64,000 nucleotides of DNA from Nitrosomonadales bacterium (GTDB lineage Bacteria; Pseudomonadota; Gammaproteobacteria; Burkholderiales; Gallionellaceae). How positions within the stretch are numbered: position 1 is the first letter of the stretch; the number at the start of each line of letters is the position of its first letter. The notes beneath the pieces are model-generated. The model did no database searches, had not been told where the DNA came from, and saw only the letters and a list, made by a program, of their open reading frames with translations. Below, piece after piece: positions 43,570 through 53,288 of this stretch. The translations under genes were made by a program, and so were the position numbers. The stretch covers positions 1 through 64,000 of the forward strand of contig JACRME010000008.1 of the NCBI GenBank assembly GCA_016235045.1, read 5' to 3'.

Positions 43570-44540
43570 TACCGCGTCGTGCCCTGCTCCACATTGAGCA
43601 GCGGTTCGACATAACCGATCTCGCGCAGGGCTCCGATATCGGCCTGGGTATAGCTTTGGTATTTGCCGCGCAAGGCATCCGGGAAAGGAATGTAACGGAT
43701 GAGTTGTTGCTGGTGCATCTGCTCCAGCGTCAGCGTATTTTCGCCCTTGGCGGCGCGCAGGGCGTTGATGGTCGCCACGGCCACATCGTTGAAACTCTGC
43801 GCCTTGCCGGTGCCGAGATTGAAGATTCCTGATTTGCCGGGATGATCGAGAAAGTACATGTTGATCTTGGCCACGTCTTCCACCGAGACGAAATCGCGCA
43901 ACTGTCCGCCGTTGGCGTAGCCGTCGCAGCCCTCGAACAGTTTCACGTAGCCGTCGGCGCGATACTGGTTGAAGAAATGGAAGGCTACCGAGGCCATGCG
44001 GCCCTTGTGCTGCTCGCGCTGTCCGTACACATTGAAATAGCGGAAGCCGACGATCTGCGAGGTACGGTTGGCCCAGCGGCGGCGTACCACCTGGTCGAAC
44101 AGGAATTTGGAATAGGCATAGACGTTGAGCGGCGATTCGTACTCGCGGCTCTCCTTGAACACGCCGCCGCCGCCATACACCGAGGCCGACGAGGCATACA
44201 GGAACGGCACCTCCTCGTTCTGGCAATGGTTCAATATTTCCAGCGAGTAGCGGTAGTTGTTCTCCATCATGTAGTGGCCGTCGGTTTCCATGGTGTCGGA
44301 ACACGCACCTTCGTGCAGCACCGCCGCCAGGATACCGTCGAAGGAACCGTCCTGCAGCAGCCCGACGAAGTCTTCCTTGTCGATGTAATCGGCGATGTCG
44401 CAATCGGTCAGATTCTTGAACTTGTCGGCGTTCGTCCTCAGATTATCGACCGCGATGATGTTGGTCTCGCCGCGCTCGTTCAGCGCCTTGACCAGGTTCG
44501 ATCCGATAAAACCGGCGGCGCCGGTGACTACGTAATACAT
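43539..44540 (-). CDS. hldD: ADP-L-glycero-D-manno-heptose 6-epimerase
   Basis: Last enzyme for the ADP-heptose precursor of the LPS inner core. It has 333 residues, the normal length. Cofactor motif [10 protein letters not shown] is at residues 6-15, the catalytic Ser and the Tyr-Lys pair are in SSASVYGGG and YAYSKFLFD, and substrate motifs GFRYFNVYG and the epimerase signature DFVSVEDVA are present. It follows hldE in the same direction with a 118-base gap holding a low-complexity inverted repeat. Confidence 0.97.
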   Translation of the reverse strand: MYYVVTGAAGFIGSNLVKALNERGETNIIAVDNLRTNADKFKNLTDCDIADYIDKEDFVGLLQDGSFDGILAAVLHEGACSDTMETDGHYMMENNYRYSLEILNHCQNEEVPFLYASSASVYGGGGVFKESREYESPLNVYAYSKFLFDQVVRRRWANRTSQIVGFRYFNVYGQREQHKGRMASVAFHFFNQYRADGYVKLFEGCDGYANGGQLRDFVSVEDVAKINMYFLDHPGKSGIFNLGTGKAQSFNDVAVATINALRAAKGENTLTLEQMHQQQLIRYIPFPDALRGKYQSYTQADIGALREIGYVEPLLNVEQGTTRYVNYMLEKSK

Positions 44541-44566
44541 TTCAAGTCCTTTCGATTTGTCCGTTA

Positions 44567-44652
44567 TGGAAGTGGAAGTAGATCGGCGCTGCGCACCTCA
44601 GTGGAAAGTGGGAACACCACTCTCTACTTCCCACTTCCCACTTCCTACTTAC
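44567..44652. repeat. AAGTGGAAGT/ACTTCCCACTT imperfect inverted repeat
   Basis: GGAAGTGGAAGTAG near 44567 and CTACTTCCCACTTCC near 44625-44640 are nearly complementary. A second arm pair AAGTGGGAA/TTCCCACTT lies inside. The element fills the gap between hldE and hldD. Confidence 0.6.
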
Positions 44653-44658
44653 CAGCTC

Positions 44659-45594
44659 CTACTGCATATCCTCAAGTATCTCTTCTCGCGACACCACTGC
44701 CGTACCCAGCTTGCCCACAACGACGCCTGCCGCACGGTTGGCGATACGCACCGCATCGGCCATATCTGCACCGCTGGCCAGCATCACCGCCAGCGTGGCG
44801 ATGACGGTATCGCCCGCGCCGCTCACGTCGAACACTTCTCGTGCCTGTGTCGGCTCGTGCAACACATCGTGCTCGCGAAACAGCGACATGCCTTCTTCGC
44901 TGCGCGTGACCAGCAAGGCATCCAGTTTCAATTCGGCGCGCAGCTTTTGCGCCTTGCTGTTCAATTCGGCCTCGCTCTTCCAGCCGCCTGCCACCTCGCG
45001 GAACTCGCTACGGTTCGGCGTGAGCAGGGTCGCCCCCTGGTAGCGCGCATACTCGTCGCCCTTTGGGTCGACCAGCACCGGCTTGCCGGCCGCACGTGCC
45101 GACTTGATCATCTCGGCGATATGCGCCAACCCGCCCTTGCCGTAATCGGACAACACCACCACATCGGCCAGTGGCAGCTTGGCGTGAAAATCCGCCAGCT
45201 TGGCGTTCAGCACTTCGTGGCTGGGCGGCGTTTCGAAATCGATGCGCAGCAATTGCTGGTGGCGCGCGATGGCGCGCAACTTGACGATGGTGGAAATACT
45301 GTCGTCGCGGTGCAGCATGGCATCCACGCCGCCCTGCTCGGTCAGCAACCGTTGCAGGCAAGTGCCCGCCTCGTCGACACCGACCACCGACAGCAAGGTG
45401 CAGTGCGCCCCCAGCGAAGCGATGTTGCGCGCCACGTTGGCTGCGCCGCCCGGGCGTTCTTCCACTTTATTGACCTTCAGCACTGGAACCGGCGCTTCCG
45501 GCGAGATGCGCGTCACGTCGCCGAACCAGTAGCGATCCAGCATCACGTCGCCGACGACCAGCACCCGCGCTTTATCGAACGATGGCAGCTTCAT
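44659..45594 (-). CDS. hldE: D-glycero-beta-D-manno-heptose-7-phosphate kinase (HldE kinase part, RfaE1)
   Basis: Ribokinase-family enzyme of 311 residues that phosphorylates heptose 7-phosphate. The N-terminal [32 protein letters not shown] and the C-terminal anion hole [11 protein letters not shown] are complete. The cytidylyltransferase-like RfaE2 domain found in E. coli HldE is absent, so a separate adenylyltransferase gene must exist elsewhere. The ATG at 45594 overlaps the pyrF stop by 4 bases; the longer frame through pyrF is rejected. Confidence 0.95.
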   Translation of the reverse strand: MKLPSFDKARVLVVGDVMLDRYWFGDVTRISPEAPVPVLKVNKVEERPGGAANVARNIASLGAHCTLLSVVGVDEAGTCLQRLLTEQGGVDAMLHRDDSISTIVKLRAIARHQQLLRIDFETPPSHEVLNAKLADFHAKLPLADVVVLSDYGKGGLAHIAEMIKSARAAGKPVLVDPKGDEYARYQGATLLTPNRSEFREVAGGWKSEAELNSKAQKLRAELKLDALLVTRSEEGMSLFREHDVLHEPTQAREVFDVSGAGDTVIATLAVMLASGADMADAVRIANRAAGVVVGKLGTAVVSREEILEDMQ

Positions 45595-46292
45595 GCCATG
45601 TCTCCTGTCTCTGTCAAAATATCCTGCAATGCCTGCAACGGATCGGGCGCCTGTGTAATGGGACGCCCGATGACCAGGTAGCTGGAACCCGCATCCAGTG
45701 CCGCCCGCGGCGTCATGATGCGCGACTGATCGTCCGCTGCCGCGTTTGCCGGGCGGATGCCGGGTGTCACCAGGCAAAAATCCTTGCCGAACTGCCGGCG
45801 CAGGGCCGTCGCTTCCTGTGCCGAACACACCACGCCATCCAGGCCGCTGTCGTGAGCCAGACCGGCCAGCAGCGGCACCATCTGCGCCGGACTGGCGTTG
45901 ATGCCGATGCCGTGCAAATCTTCCTGCGCCATGCTGGTCAGCACCGTGACGGCGATCAATTTGGGGCGACGCGCGACGTTGGCCAGCGCTTCGCGCGCCG
46001 CTTCCAGCATGCGCTTGCCGCCCAAGGCATGCACATTCACCATCCACACACCCAGCGCAGCCGCCGCCTTGCAGGCTTGCGCCGTGGTGTTGGGAATGTC
46101 GTGGAATTTGAGGTCGAGGAAAACCTCGAAGCCGCGCTGCTGCAACTGCTCGACCAATTGCGGGCCGGCCGCGGTGAACAATTCCTTGCCGACCTTGAGG
46201 CGGCATTTCGCGGAATCCAGCTTCTGCGCCAACGCCAGGGCCGGAACTGCCTGCGGAAAATCGAGCGCAACGATGATTTTCGGATCGGTCAT
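45591..46292 (-). CDS. pyrF: Orotidine-5'-phosphate decarboxylase
   Basis: Final step of UMP synthesis, 233 residues. The catalytic lysine-aspartate array is seen in [17 protein letters not shown] and the phosphate-binding VTPGIRP and LVIGRPIT. The start ATG at 46292 overlaps the lapB stop by 4 bases and is favoured over an upstream 46358. Linkage lapA-lapB-pyrF is widely conserved in proteobacteria. Confidence 0.96.
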   Translation of the reverse strand: MTDPKIIVALDFPQAVPALALAQKLDSAKCRLKVGKELFTAAGPQLVEQLQQRGFEVFLDLKFHDIPNTTAQACKAAAALGVWMVNVHALGGKRMLEAAREALANVARRPKLIAVTVLTSMAQEDLHGIGINASPAQMVPLLAGLAHDSGLDGVVCSAQEATALRRQFGKDFCLVTPGIRPANAAADDQSRIMTPRAALDAGSSYLVIGRPITQAPDPLQALQDILTETGDMA

Positions 46293-47464
46293 ATCGCGAC
46301 CCCGTTCTCTTCGCTGCGCTTGGGCGAATAGCTCTCCCAACTGTGGCATGCCGGACAATGCCAGTAGAACTGGCGCGCTTTGAAGCCGCAGTGTTTGCAG
46401 CGGTACATCGCCAGGCCGCGCGTGCGGTTGTGGATCAGGTTCTTCACCAGTTCGAGGTCGCCGCGCTTTTCGCTGGTCGTTTCCAGCAACTGCGCTTCCA
46501 GCAGCTTGTCCAGCCCGAGCAGGGTGGGATTGCGCTTCAACTCGTTGCGCACCAATTGGTAGGCCGCTTCCGCCCCGTCGCGCTGCACCAGGGCGCCGAA
46601 CAGCACATTCATCAGGTCGAGCGACGGATACTTTTGCAGCCAGGTCTGCAGCAGGGTGACGCCGGTCGCTTCATCGCCAATACGGCGATAGGCCTGCAGC
46701 AGCCGCTCCGCCACCAATGGCAAGTATTGCGCATCTTGCTGCTCGACACGTTTCCATATCTCAATGGCACGCGCCACACGTCCGGCCGCCAACTCGACAT
46801 CGCCGAGCATGATGCTGGCGCGGACTGATTGCGGATTGACGTTGAGCGCCTGTTCCAGGTGCACTGCAGCAGCCTCGTTTTGCCTGATCGCCAGCTCGCT
46901 TGCTGCCAGTTCGCAAAAAAAGAAGGCGGCTTCATTGCCGTGCGACACGCCGGTCAATGCGGTGAGGCGCTGGCTGATATCGATCGCCTTGAGCCAGTCC
47001 TTTTCTTTCTGGAAAATCTCCAGCAAGAAGTCGAGCGACTCTTTTTCATAAGGGGTGCCGTGCAGTTCATGGAAGGCCGTTTCGGCCCGGTCCAGAATGC
47101 CCGCCTTGAGATAATCCTGCGCCAGTTCGAACAGCGCCTGCTGTTTCTTGCCTTCCTCAAGATCGGCGCGCTCGACCAGATTGAGGTGCATGCGAATGGC
47201 GCGATCCACTTCGCCGCGGCGGCGGAACAGGCTGCCCAGCGCAAAGTGCAGTTCGACCGTTTGCGGATCGACCTTGACCACTTCGATGAAGGCTTCGATG
47301 GCCTGATCCTGCTGTTCGTTGAGCAGGAAGTTCAGCCCCTGGAAATACGAGCGCGGCAGGGTGCTGGATTCGGAAAGCAATTCCTTGATGTCGATGCGCG
47401 CCGCCAGCCACCCCATGCCGAAAAAGAGCGGGAAGACCAGCAACATCCACGGTTCGAAATCCAT
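46289..47464 (-). CDS. lapB: Lipopolysaccharide assembly protein LapB
   Basis: Inner-membrane tetratricopeptide protein of 391 residues that, with LapA and FtsH in E. coli, controls LpxC turnover and LPS supply. One N-terminal helix ([20 protein letters not shown]) is followed by TPR repeats (~60-340) and a C-terminal rubredoxin-like zinc knuckle, [10 protein letters not shown] with [10 protein letters not shown]. Essential cysteine pairs are intact. Its start shares one base with the lapA stop. The neighbours hldE and hldD make LPS core heptose, consistent with its role. Confidence 0.96.
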   Translation of the reverse strand: MDFEPWMLLVFPLFFGMGWLAARIDIKELLSESSTLPRSYFQGLNFLLNEQQDQAIEAFIEVVKVDPQTVELHFALGSLFRRRGEVDRAIRMHLNLVERADLEEGKKQQALFELAQDYLKAGILDRAETAFHELHGTPYEKESLDFLLEIFQKEKDWLKAIDISQRLTALTGVSHGNEAAFFFCELAASELAIRQNEAAAVHLEQALNVNPQSVRASIMLGDVELAAGRVARAIEIWKRVEQQDAQYLPLVAERLLQAYRRIGDEATGVTLLQTWLQKYPSLDLMNVLFGALVQRDGAEAAYQLVRNELKRNPTLLGLDKLLEAQLLETTSEKRGDLELVKNLIHNRTRGLAMYRCKHCGFKARQFYWHCPACHSWESYSPKRSEENGVAI

Positions 47465-47769
47465 TAATTCACTATCTCGGTAGGTTGAATGAGGTCACGC
47501 TGGGCATCGATCTCGGCCAGCTTGTTCTTCAATTGCAACTCGCGTTTGGCGGCAGAAAGTTCGCGTCGTTGGCGAAACAGCATGCCCAGCATGGACAGCA
47601 GGCCGATGGCGATGCCCAGCGCAAAGAAACACAGCAGCACGACGACCAGCGAAGTCTGCCATTCGTAACCGAAAAAATACCGCAGCGTGACGGGTTGGTC
47701 GTTCTTCAGCGCGAACCCCAGCAACAGCAGGAACAGGACGGCGCGCAGTGACCAGATCAGGTATCGCAT
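47464..47769 (-). CDS. lapA: Lipopolysaccharide assembly protein LapA
   Basis: Small membrane protein of 101 residues with two hydrophobic segments (SLRAVLFLLLLGFAL and SLVVVLLCFFALGIAIGLLS) and a charged C-terminal coiled coil. It is the usual partner of LapB in LPS assembly control. The gene ends at the lapB start. The 344 bases upstream hold a MITE-like element and the ihfB terminator, so lapA probably has its own promoter rather than read-through from ihfB. Confidence 0.9.
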   Translation of the reverse strand: MRYLIWSLRAVLFLLLLGFALKNDQPVTLRYFFGYEWQTSLVVVLLCFFALGIAIGLLSMLGMLFRQRRELSAAKRELQLKNKLAEIDAQRDLIQPTEIVN

Positions 47770-47818
47770 GGTGGCTTATATCGCTTGTAAATCGGTGCGC
47801 AACGATAACATGAACAAG

Positions 47819-48057
47819 TAAGGATGCCTCAAAAATTCAAAGTTCTAAGCAAGACAAGGCGCGAACAAAAAATTGCGACGCAGCATATGCGGTCATGACA
47901 CGGTGCGGCGGAGCCGTCTGGTGCGGGAATGACCGCTTGCGCCATCTCCCGCAAACGGCTGCTTCGCAGTAACGTGTCGATGGCGCATATTGTAAGGAGT
48001 AATTTTTTGCGAGCAACGCAGTATTGCGACGAAATTTGGATTTTTGAGGCATCCTTA
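47819..48057. mobile_element. MITE-like element with ~24-base terminal inverted repeats
   Basis: Ends TAAGGATGCCTCAAAAATTC (47819) and the reverse complement of TTTTTGAGGCATCCTTA (48057) pair over ~24 bases; imperfect pairing continues inward for about 80 bases (GCGACGCAGCATATGCG against ...GCGCATATTG). It is 239 bases long, has no coding capacity, and lies between ihfB and lapA. No obvious target duplication was found. Confidence 0.82.
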
Positions 48058-48061
48058 AAAA

Positions 48062-48093
48062 ATTGGCGGCACATCTTGCGACACGCCGCCAAT
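48062..48093 (-). terminator. Rho-independent terminator of rpsA-ihfB
   Basis: Stem ATTGGCGGC/GCCGCCAAT with a 14-base loop is followed on the minus strand by TTTTTTAA, 20 bases beyond the ihfB stop. The MITE begins just beyond it. Confidence 0.82.
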
Positions 48094-48113
48094 CGGATTG
48101 CATCTAAACTGCA

Positions 48114-48401
48114 TCAGGCTTGCGGATAATCAACCCGTTCGCGCAGCTCTTTGCCAGCTTTGAAGTGCGGCACGTATTTGGCCGGTACCTGAACCTTGTC
48201 GCCGGACTTGGGGTTGCGCCCCAGGCGCGGCGGACGGTAGTTCAGCGCAAAACTGCCAAAGCCGCGGATCTCGATACGCCCGCCGCGCGACAGTGTCGAC
48301 GACATGCTATCCAGGATCACTTTTACAGCCAACTCTGCATCTTTGCCGAGCAGTTGCGTATAACGCTCCGCAAGCCTGGCGATAAGATCTGAACGGGTCA
48401 T
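48114..48401 (-). CDS. ihfB: Integration host factor beta subunit
   Basis: Histone-like DNA-bending protein of 95 residues, forming a heterodimer with IhfA. The family signature [21 protein letters not shown] is clear (shown in part: GFGSFALN and GRNPKSGD), along with a conserved N-terminal helical region [14 protein letters not shown]. It lies 8 bases behind rpsA, the usual arrangement, and is followed by a strong terminator. Confidence 0.96.
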   Translation of the reverse strand: MTRSDLIARLAERYTQLLGKDAELAVKVILDSMSSTLSRGGRIEIRGFGSFALNYRPPRLGRNPKSGDKVQVPAKYVPHFKAGKELRERVDYPQA

Positions 48402-48409
48402 CGTCCCTC

Positions 48410-50116
48410 CTACTGGTTGTCAGCCTTGCTGGAATCCAGTTTCGCCTTGAGCAGCGCACCCAGATTGGTCGTACCGGCAGAGCTGGTATTTTCCGCAGCG
48501 AATTTCTGCATCGCCGCTGCCGTGTCGGCCTTGTCCAGCGCCTTGATCGACAGGTTGATGCCGCGGTTCTTGCGGTCCACGTTGATGATGACGGCCTTGA
48601 CGCTGTCGCCTTCCTTCAGGTGGTTGCGGATGTCTTCCACGCGGTCGGCGGAAACTTCGGAGGCCTTCAGATAGGCTTCAACGTCGCCTTCCAGCATCAC
48701 TACGGCACCCTTGGCATCCAGCGATTTCACGGTGCCGGTTACCACAGCGCCCTTGTCGTGGCCGGAAACGTAGCCGCCGAACGGATCACCTTCCAGTTGC
48801 TTCACGCCCAGCGAGATACGCTCGCGCTCAACGTCGATGGCCAGAACCAGCGCTTCCAGTTCGTCGCCCTTCTTGTAGTTGCGCACAGCCTCTTCGCCGG
48901 CAACAGACCAGGACAGGTCGGACAGATGCACCAGACCGTCGATGCCGCCTTCCAGACCGATGAACACGCCGAAGTCGGTGATGGACTTGATTGCGCCCTT
49001 AACTTTGTCGCCCTTCTTGTGGTTGAGCGCGAAGTCGTCCCAAGGATTGGACTTGCACTGCTTCATGCCCAGGGAGATACGGCGACGAGCTTCGTCGATC
49101 TCGAGGATCATGACTTCCACTTCGTCGCCCAGCGCTACAACCTTGGACGGATGCACGTTCTTGTTGGTCCAGTCCATTTCGGACACGTGTACCAGACCTT
49201 CGATACCTTGCTCGATTTCCACGAATGCACCGTAGTCGGTCAGGTTGGTCACCTTGCCGAACAGGCGTGTGCCTTGCGGGTAGCGACGTGCCAGACCATT
49301 CCACGGATCGTCGCCCATTTGCTTGATGCCGAGGGAAACGCGATTCTTTTCTTGATCGAACTTCAGGATCTTGGCTTCGACTTCGTCGCCAACGGTCAGA
49401 ACTTCGGACGGATGCTTCACGCGACGCCATGCCAGGTCGGTGATGTGCAACAGGCCATCGATACCGCCCAGGTCAACGAATGCACCGTAGTCGGTGATGT
49501 TCTTGACGATACCCTTGACGATTGCGCCTTCCTTCAGATTTTCCAGCAGGGACTCGCGATCGGCACCTTGCGATGCTTCCAGCACAGCGCGGCGGGAAAC
49601 CACCACGTTGTTGCGCTTGCGATCCAGCTTGATAACCTTCAGCTCCATAGTCTTGTTTTCGTATGGTGTGGTGTCCTTGACCGGACGTGTATCCACCAGC
49701 GAACCGGGCAAGAATGCACGGATGCCGTTCACCATGGCAGTCAGACCGCCCTTGACCTTGCCGCTGACATAACCTTCAACGATGCGGCCTTCTTCCATTG
49801 CTTGTTCCAGATCGATCCAGGCAGCCAGACGCTTGGCCTTCTCACGCGACAAGCGCGTTTCGCCGTAACCGTTTTCCAGGGATTCGATGGCGACGGTGAC
49901 GAAATCACCGGCCTTGACTTCGATTGCGCCCGCTGCGTCTTTGAATTCTTCAACGGGAATAAAACTTTCGGACTTCAATCCGGCATTGACAACGACCACG
50001 TTCTGCTCGACGCGAACCACTTGGGCGGTGATCAATTCACCTGCGCGCATCTCTTTGCGATTCAGGCTTTCTTCAAACAGGGAAGCAAAACTTTCCATAT
50101 CAGCTACTGCGTTCAT
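48410..50116 (-). CDS. rpsA: 30S ribosomal protein S1
   Basis: RNA-binding ribosomal protein of 568 residues with six S1 domains. The first two ([11 protein letters not shown] to ~190) bind the ribosome; four later repeats contain the typical GxVxxxTDYGAFVxL motif, e.g. [26 protein letters not shown] and [13 protein letters not shown]. The start ATG at 50116 has AAGG 9 bases upstream; an internal ATG at 50098 would also fit the family. It sits between cmk and ihfB, as in most proteobacteria. Confidence 0.96.
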   Translation of the reverse strand: MNAVADMESFASLFEESLNRKEMRAGELITAQVVRVEQNVVVVNAGLKSESFIPVEEFKDAAGAIEVKAGDFVTVAIESLENGYGETRLSREKAKRLAAWIDLEQAMEEGRIVEGYVSGKVKGGLTAMVNGIRAFLPGSLVDTRPVKDTTPYENKTMELKVIKLDRKRNNVVVSRRAVLEASQGADRESLLENLKEGAIVKGIVKNITDYGAFVDLGGIDGLLHITDLAWRRVKHPSEVLTVGDEVEAKILKFDQEKNRVSLGIKQMGDDPWNGLARRYPQGTRLFGKVTNLTDYGAFVEIEQGIEGLVHVSEMDWTNKNVHPSKVVALGDEVEVMILEIDEARRRISLGMKQCKSNPWDDFALNHKKGDKVKGAIKSITDFGVFIGLEGGIDGLVHLSDLSWSVAGEEAVRNYKKGDELEALVLAIDVERERISLGVKQLEGDPFGGYVSGHDKGAVVTGTVKSLDAKGAVVMLEGDVEAYLKASEVSADRVEDIRNHLKEGDSVKAVIINVDRKNRGINLSIKALDKADTAAAMQKFAAENTSSAGTTNLGALLKAKLDSSKADNQ

Positions 50117-50184
50117 ATTAGGTATACCTTGAGGACAATCCCGTGTTAAGCGGGGGTTAGTTAGTCAACCCAGACAGAAAGGCT

Positions 50185-52188
50185 CTATCTGGACTCCAAC
50201 ACTCGGTAGCGATTTAGCACTTCCTGCACCGCCTGCTCGATGTTCAGAGGAGTCGTATCCAGCAAGCTCGCACCTTGCGCCTGTTGCAGAGGAGCCACGC
50301 TTCGTTGAGTATCCCGCTCGTCGCGCGCCTTGATATCCTGCAAAAGGGCGGCGATATTAGCACTCATCCCTTTTTCTATCAACTGCTTATATCGGCGTTC
50401 GGCGCGGGCCTCGGCGCTGGCGGTCAGGAATATCTTCAATTTCGAATCCGGGAAGACGACCGAGGCCATATCGCGCCCGTCCGCCACCAGCCCCGGGGCA
50501 CGCCGGAAAGCCCGCTGTTTATCGAGCAAAGCCGCGCGCACCTTGGGCAATGCCGCGATTTTGGAGGCCGCCGAGCCCGCTTCTTCGGTGCGCAATTCGT
50601 CGCCCACTTTGGTGCCATCCAGCCAAATGTCCTCACCTTCGAATCGGATATCGACCTCTCCGGCCAAGTCCGCCAATTTGGCTTCCTCATCCAGGGCGAT
50701 GCCGCGTCTTTGTGCGGCCAGCCCAAGCAAACGGTACAAGGCGCCACTGTCCAGATAGTGCATGCCCAGCGCGGTTGCCACGCGCTGCGCCACCGTGCCC
50801 TTGCCGGAAGCGGAAGGGCCGTCGATGGCAATGACGGGAACAGCCTGCGTTACTTGCTTGAACATATCGAAATAATCCGGGAAAGTTTTAGCGACGCACT
50901 TCGGGTCATTGATGCGCACGCCAGCCCCGCCGAATGCAGCCAACGAGAAGCACATCGCCATGCGGTGGTCGTCGTAGGTGTCGATAGCGACATGCCGCAA
51001 CAAACTCCCCTCTCCCGCTTGCGGGAGAGGGGCTGGGGGAGAGGGTGGTGTAATGCTAATGAAGTCCGCGCCCTCCACTACAATTGCTCCCAGCTTGCGC
51101 AACTCGGTCGCCATTGCCGCAATGCGGTCGGTTTCTTTCACACGCCAACTGGCGATATTGCGTAGCGTGGTCGTACCCTCGGCAAACAAGGCTGCGACGG
51201 CCAGCGTCATTGCGGCGTCGGGGATGTGGTTGCAATCGAGGTCGATGGCTTTCAGCTTGCCGCTTTCCGGCTCACGCGCTTCTATCCAATTAATCCCCCA
51301 ATTGATCCGAGCGCCCATCTTTTGCAGTTCTTCGGCAAAACGTTTGTCGCCCTGCACGCTATCTGTGCCAACTCCTTCCACACGCACCGGCCCACCACCA
51401 ATCGCACCGGCGGCCAAGAAATATGAAGCGGAAGACGCATCGCCCTCAACGTAAATCGTGCCGGGTGATTGATAATGTCCCTCTTGAGCACTCACCCCGG
51501 AATCATAAAAATCTCCCAATACCCCCACACCAAATTGCGCCATCATCGAGAGCGTAATATCGACATAAGGCTGGGATATCAATTCGCCCTCCACCTCGAC
51601 CTTCACCGAATGTTTCAGCAAGGGCAACGCCATCAGCAGCCCTGACAGGAACTGGCTCGATACGTCCCCGCGAATCTTGACGATGTCACCAGCCAGTTTC
51701 GCAGGAGAAATTTTCAGTGGGGGAAAGCCTTCATTACCTAAATAACGGATATCCGCGCCTAACTGGCGCAACGCATCCACCAGGTCACCAATGGGACGCT
51801 CATGCATACGCCCGCCCCGAGAACTGCTGGTTCCCCCAAACAATTCATAATTCCCGCCCGACAATGCCAAAACGGCAACCAAAGGACGAAATGCCGTACC
51901 AGCATTACCGAGGAATAACTCGGCTTGCTTGTTCTGGAAATTACCACCGCATCCGGTCACGCGATAGGCGTTATCGCCCAAAGACTCAACCTTCACCCCC
52001 AAGGTGCGCAACGCATCCAGCATGCGCTCGGTGTCGTCGGAATGCAGCAGGTCGCGCACTGTGGTTTCGCCATCAGCCAGCGCCGCCAGCAGCAGCACGC
52101 GGTTGGAAATACTTTTGGAACCGGGCAGGCGCACGGTGCCGTGCGCAGATACCAGGGGAGGCAGATCAAGGAATTCGGGCTGAGTCAT
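50185..52188 (-). CDS. aroA-cmk: Fused EPSP synthase and cytidylate kinase
   Basis: Bifunctional protein of 667 residues. Residues ~1-440 are 5-enolpyruvylshikimate-3-phosphate synthase: [10 protein letters not shown] near the start, [11 protein letters not shown], and [11 protein letters not shown] near the end. Residues ~448-667 are cytidylate kinase with P-loop [11 protein letters not shown] and later [11 protein letters not shown] and [13 protein letters not shown]. The fusion is known from other betaproteobacteria. A repeat at 51003-51050 is translated inside AroA, adding ~13 residues between ITPP and the YDDHRMAM block. The ATG at 52188 is preferred; the frame from 52266 runs into another repeat. 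The fusion couples aromatic and nucleotide metabolism with rpsA expression. Confidence 0.95.
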   Translation of the reverse strand: MTQPEFLDLPPLVSAHGTVRLPGSKSISNRVLLLAALADGETTVRDLLHSDDTERMLDALRTLGVKVESLGDNAYRVTGCGGNFQNKQAELFLGNAGTAFRPLVAVLALSGGNYELFGGTSSSRGGRMHERPIGDLVDALRQLGADIRYLGNEGFPPLKISPAKLAGDIVKIRGDVSSQFLSGLLMALPLLKHSVKVEVEGELISQPYVDITLSMMAQFGVGVLGDFYDSGVSAQEGHYQSPGTIYVEGDASSASYFLAAGAIGGGPVRVEGVGTDSVQGDKRFAEELQKMGARINWGINWIEAREPESGKLKAIDLDCNHIPDAAMTLAVAALFAEGTTTLRNIASWRVKETDRIAAMATELRKLGAIVVEGADFISITPPSPPAPLPQAGEGSLLRHVAIDTYDDHRMAMCFSLAAFGGAGVRINDPKCVAKTFPDYFDMFKQVTQAVPVIAIDGPSASGKGTVAQRVATALGMHYLDSGALYRLLGLAAQRRGIALDEEAKLADLAGEVDIRFEGEDIWLDGTKVGDELRTEEAGSAASKIAALPKVRAALLDKQRAFRRAPGLVADGRDMASVVFPDSKLKIFLTASAEARAERRYKQLIEKGMSANIAALLQDIKARDERDTQRSVAPLQQAQGASLLDTTPLNIEQAVQEVLNRYRVLESR
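51003..51050. repeat. CCCTCTCCC palindromic repeat inside aroA
   Basis: A hairpin CCCCTCTCCCGC-TT-GCGGGAGAGGGG (51007-51032) is followed by CTGGGGGAGAGGGTG to 51047. On the minus strand it encodes [13 protein letters not shown] in frame. Related copies lie at 53216-53240 and possibly 17-41. Confidence 0.87.
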
Positions 52189-52207
52189 GTAACACTTTCT
52201 AGATTCC

Positions 52208-52320
52208 GTCATTCCGGCGCAGGCCGGAATCCAGCTTTGAAAAAAATCTCCCGCAACGCGGGACAAATATCAACTGCACTTTTAATAAACCCACTGGATT
52301 CCGGCCTGCGCCGGAATGAC
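52208..52320. repeat. Composite palindromic element with ATTCCGGC...GCCGGAAT ends (second copy)
   Basis: Outer arms GTCATTCCGGCGCAGGCCGG-AATCCAG (52208-52234) and their reverse complement (52294-52320) flank an interior with hairpin CCCGCAACGCGGG. The plan equals that of 4789-4915. It fills nearly the entire gap between tyrA and aroA. Confidence 0.87.
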
Positions 52321-52324
52321 GAAG

Positions 52325-53197
52325 TTATTGTTGAGTCCAGGCACTGCGCACTTCGCGCGCCAAGCTGAAAATCTCTTCCAGTTTGGCGGCATCGTTGTTC
52401 TGCAGCGCCTGATAAACGACGTACAGCTCATCCGCGTAGCGCTTCACTTCCACCAGCAGGGCTTCGCGATTGGCCAGACTGATGTCGCGCCACATTTCCG
52501 GGGAACTGGCGGCGATGCGGGTGAAGTCGCGGAAGCCGCTGGCGGCGAAGGACAGCAACTGGTCACGGTTTTCGCGCTGCGCCAGATCGTGCACCAGCGC
52601 AAACGACAGCAGGTGCGGCAGGTGGCTCACGGCGGCAAACACCGTATCGTGCTGGGCCGCAGTCAATTCGCTTACCACGGCTCCGCACAACTCCCACGCT
52701 TTGCGCACGCGCACCACAGACTCTTTCGAATTCTCGGGCAGCGGGGTGAGCACCACTTTCTTGCCCACATACAAATCAGGCAGCGCAGCAGCCGCACCGC
52801 TCTTCTCGGCACCCGCGATGGGATGAGCTGGAATGAACTGTGAGACCTTGTTGCCCAGATGCGCCCGCGCCGCCGCCACCACATCGCTCTTGGTACTGCC
52901 GCCGTCGGTAACCAGCGTATGGGCGCCAAGATGCGGTGCAATGCGGGTGAAGATGTCCGTCATTTGCGCCACGGGGGTAGCAAGCAGAACAATGTCGGCA
53001 TCGCACACTTCTTGCACCACGTCGTGGCCGATGCGGTCGAGGATGCCGAGTTGCTTGGCCTGTTCCAGAGTTGCCGTGCTGCGCCCGAAACCGACCACTT
53101 CACCTAACGCACCCGCCTTGCGCAAGGCAAGCGAGAATGACCCGCCTATCAGGCCGACGCCGAAGATGACGACTTTATTGAAGTGTGGTTGCGTCAT
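52325..53197 (-). CDS. tyrA: Prephenate dehydrogenase
   Basis: NAD(P)-dependent oxidative decarboxylation of prephenate (or arogenate) in tyrosine synthesis, 290 residues. The Rossmann motif VIFGVGLIGGSFSLAL is at the start, and GAEKSGAAAALPDLY with HPIAG forms the substrate site. No chorismate mutase or ACT domain is fused, so regulation must differ from E. coli TyrA. It lies between aroF and aroA-cmk, consistent with an aromatic supraoperon. Confidence 0.95.
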   Translation of the reverse strand: MTQPHFNKVVIFGVGLIGGSFSLALRKAGALGEVVGFGRSTATLEQAKQLGILDRIGHDVVQEVCDADIVLLATPVAQMTDIFTRIAPHLGAHTLVTDGGSTKSDVVAAARAHLGNKVSQFIPAHPIAGAEKSGAAAALPDLYVGKKVVLTPLPENSKESVVRVRKAWELCGAVVSELTAAQHDTVFAAVSHLPHLLSFALVHDLAQRENRDQLLSFAASGFRDFTRIAASSPEMWRDISLANREALLVEVKRYADELYVVYQALQNNDAAKLEEIFSLAREVRSAWTQQ

Positions 53198-53215
53198 TAC
53201 ACCCCTCTCCCCTAC

Positions 53216-53240
53216 CCCTCTCCCGCCAGCGGGCGAGGGG
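53216..53240. repeat. CCCTCTCCC palindromic repeat between aroF and tyrA
   Basis: Hairpin CCCCTCTCCCGC-CAG-CGGGCGAGGGG, with an extra CCCCTCTCCCCTA just before it, in the 91-base tyrA/aroF gap. Confidence 0.78.
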
Positions 53241-53288
53241 ATTGTTCTTTAGTCGGATGGGTTAGCGAAGCGTCACCCACCAATCCCC

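Noticed and set aside
44659-46206. A 515-residue frame suggesting a fused protein upstream of the heptose kinase
   Set aside because: The N-terminal 200 residues are a shadow of pyrF; the kinase starts at the coupled ATG at 45594.
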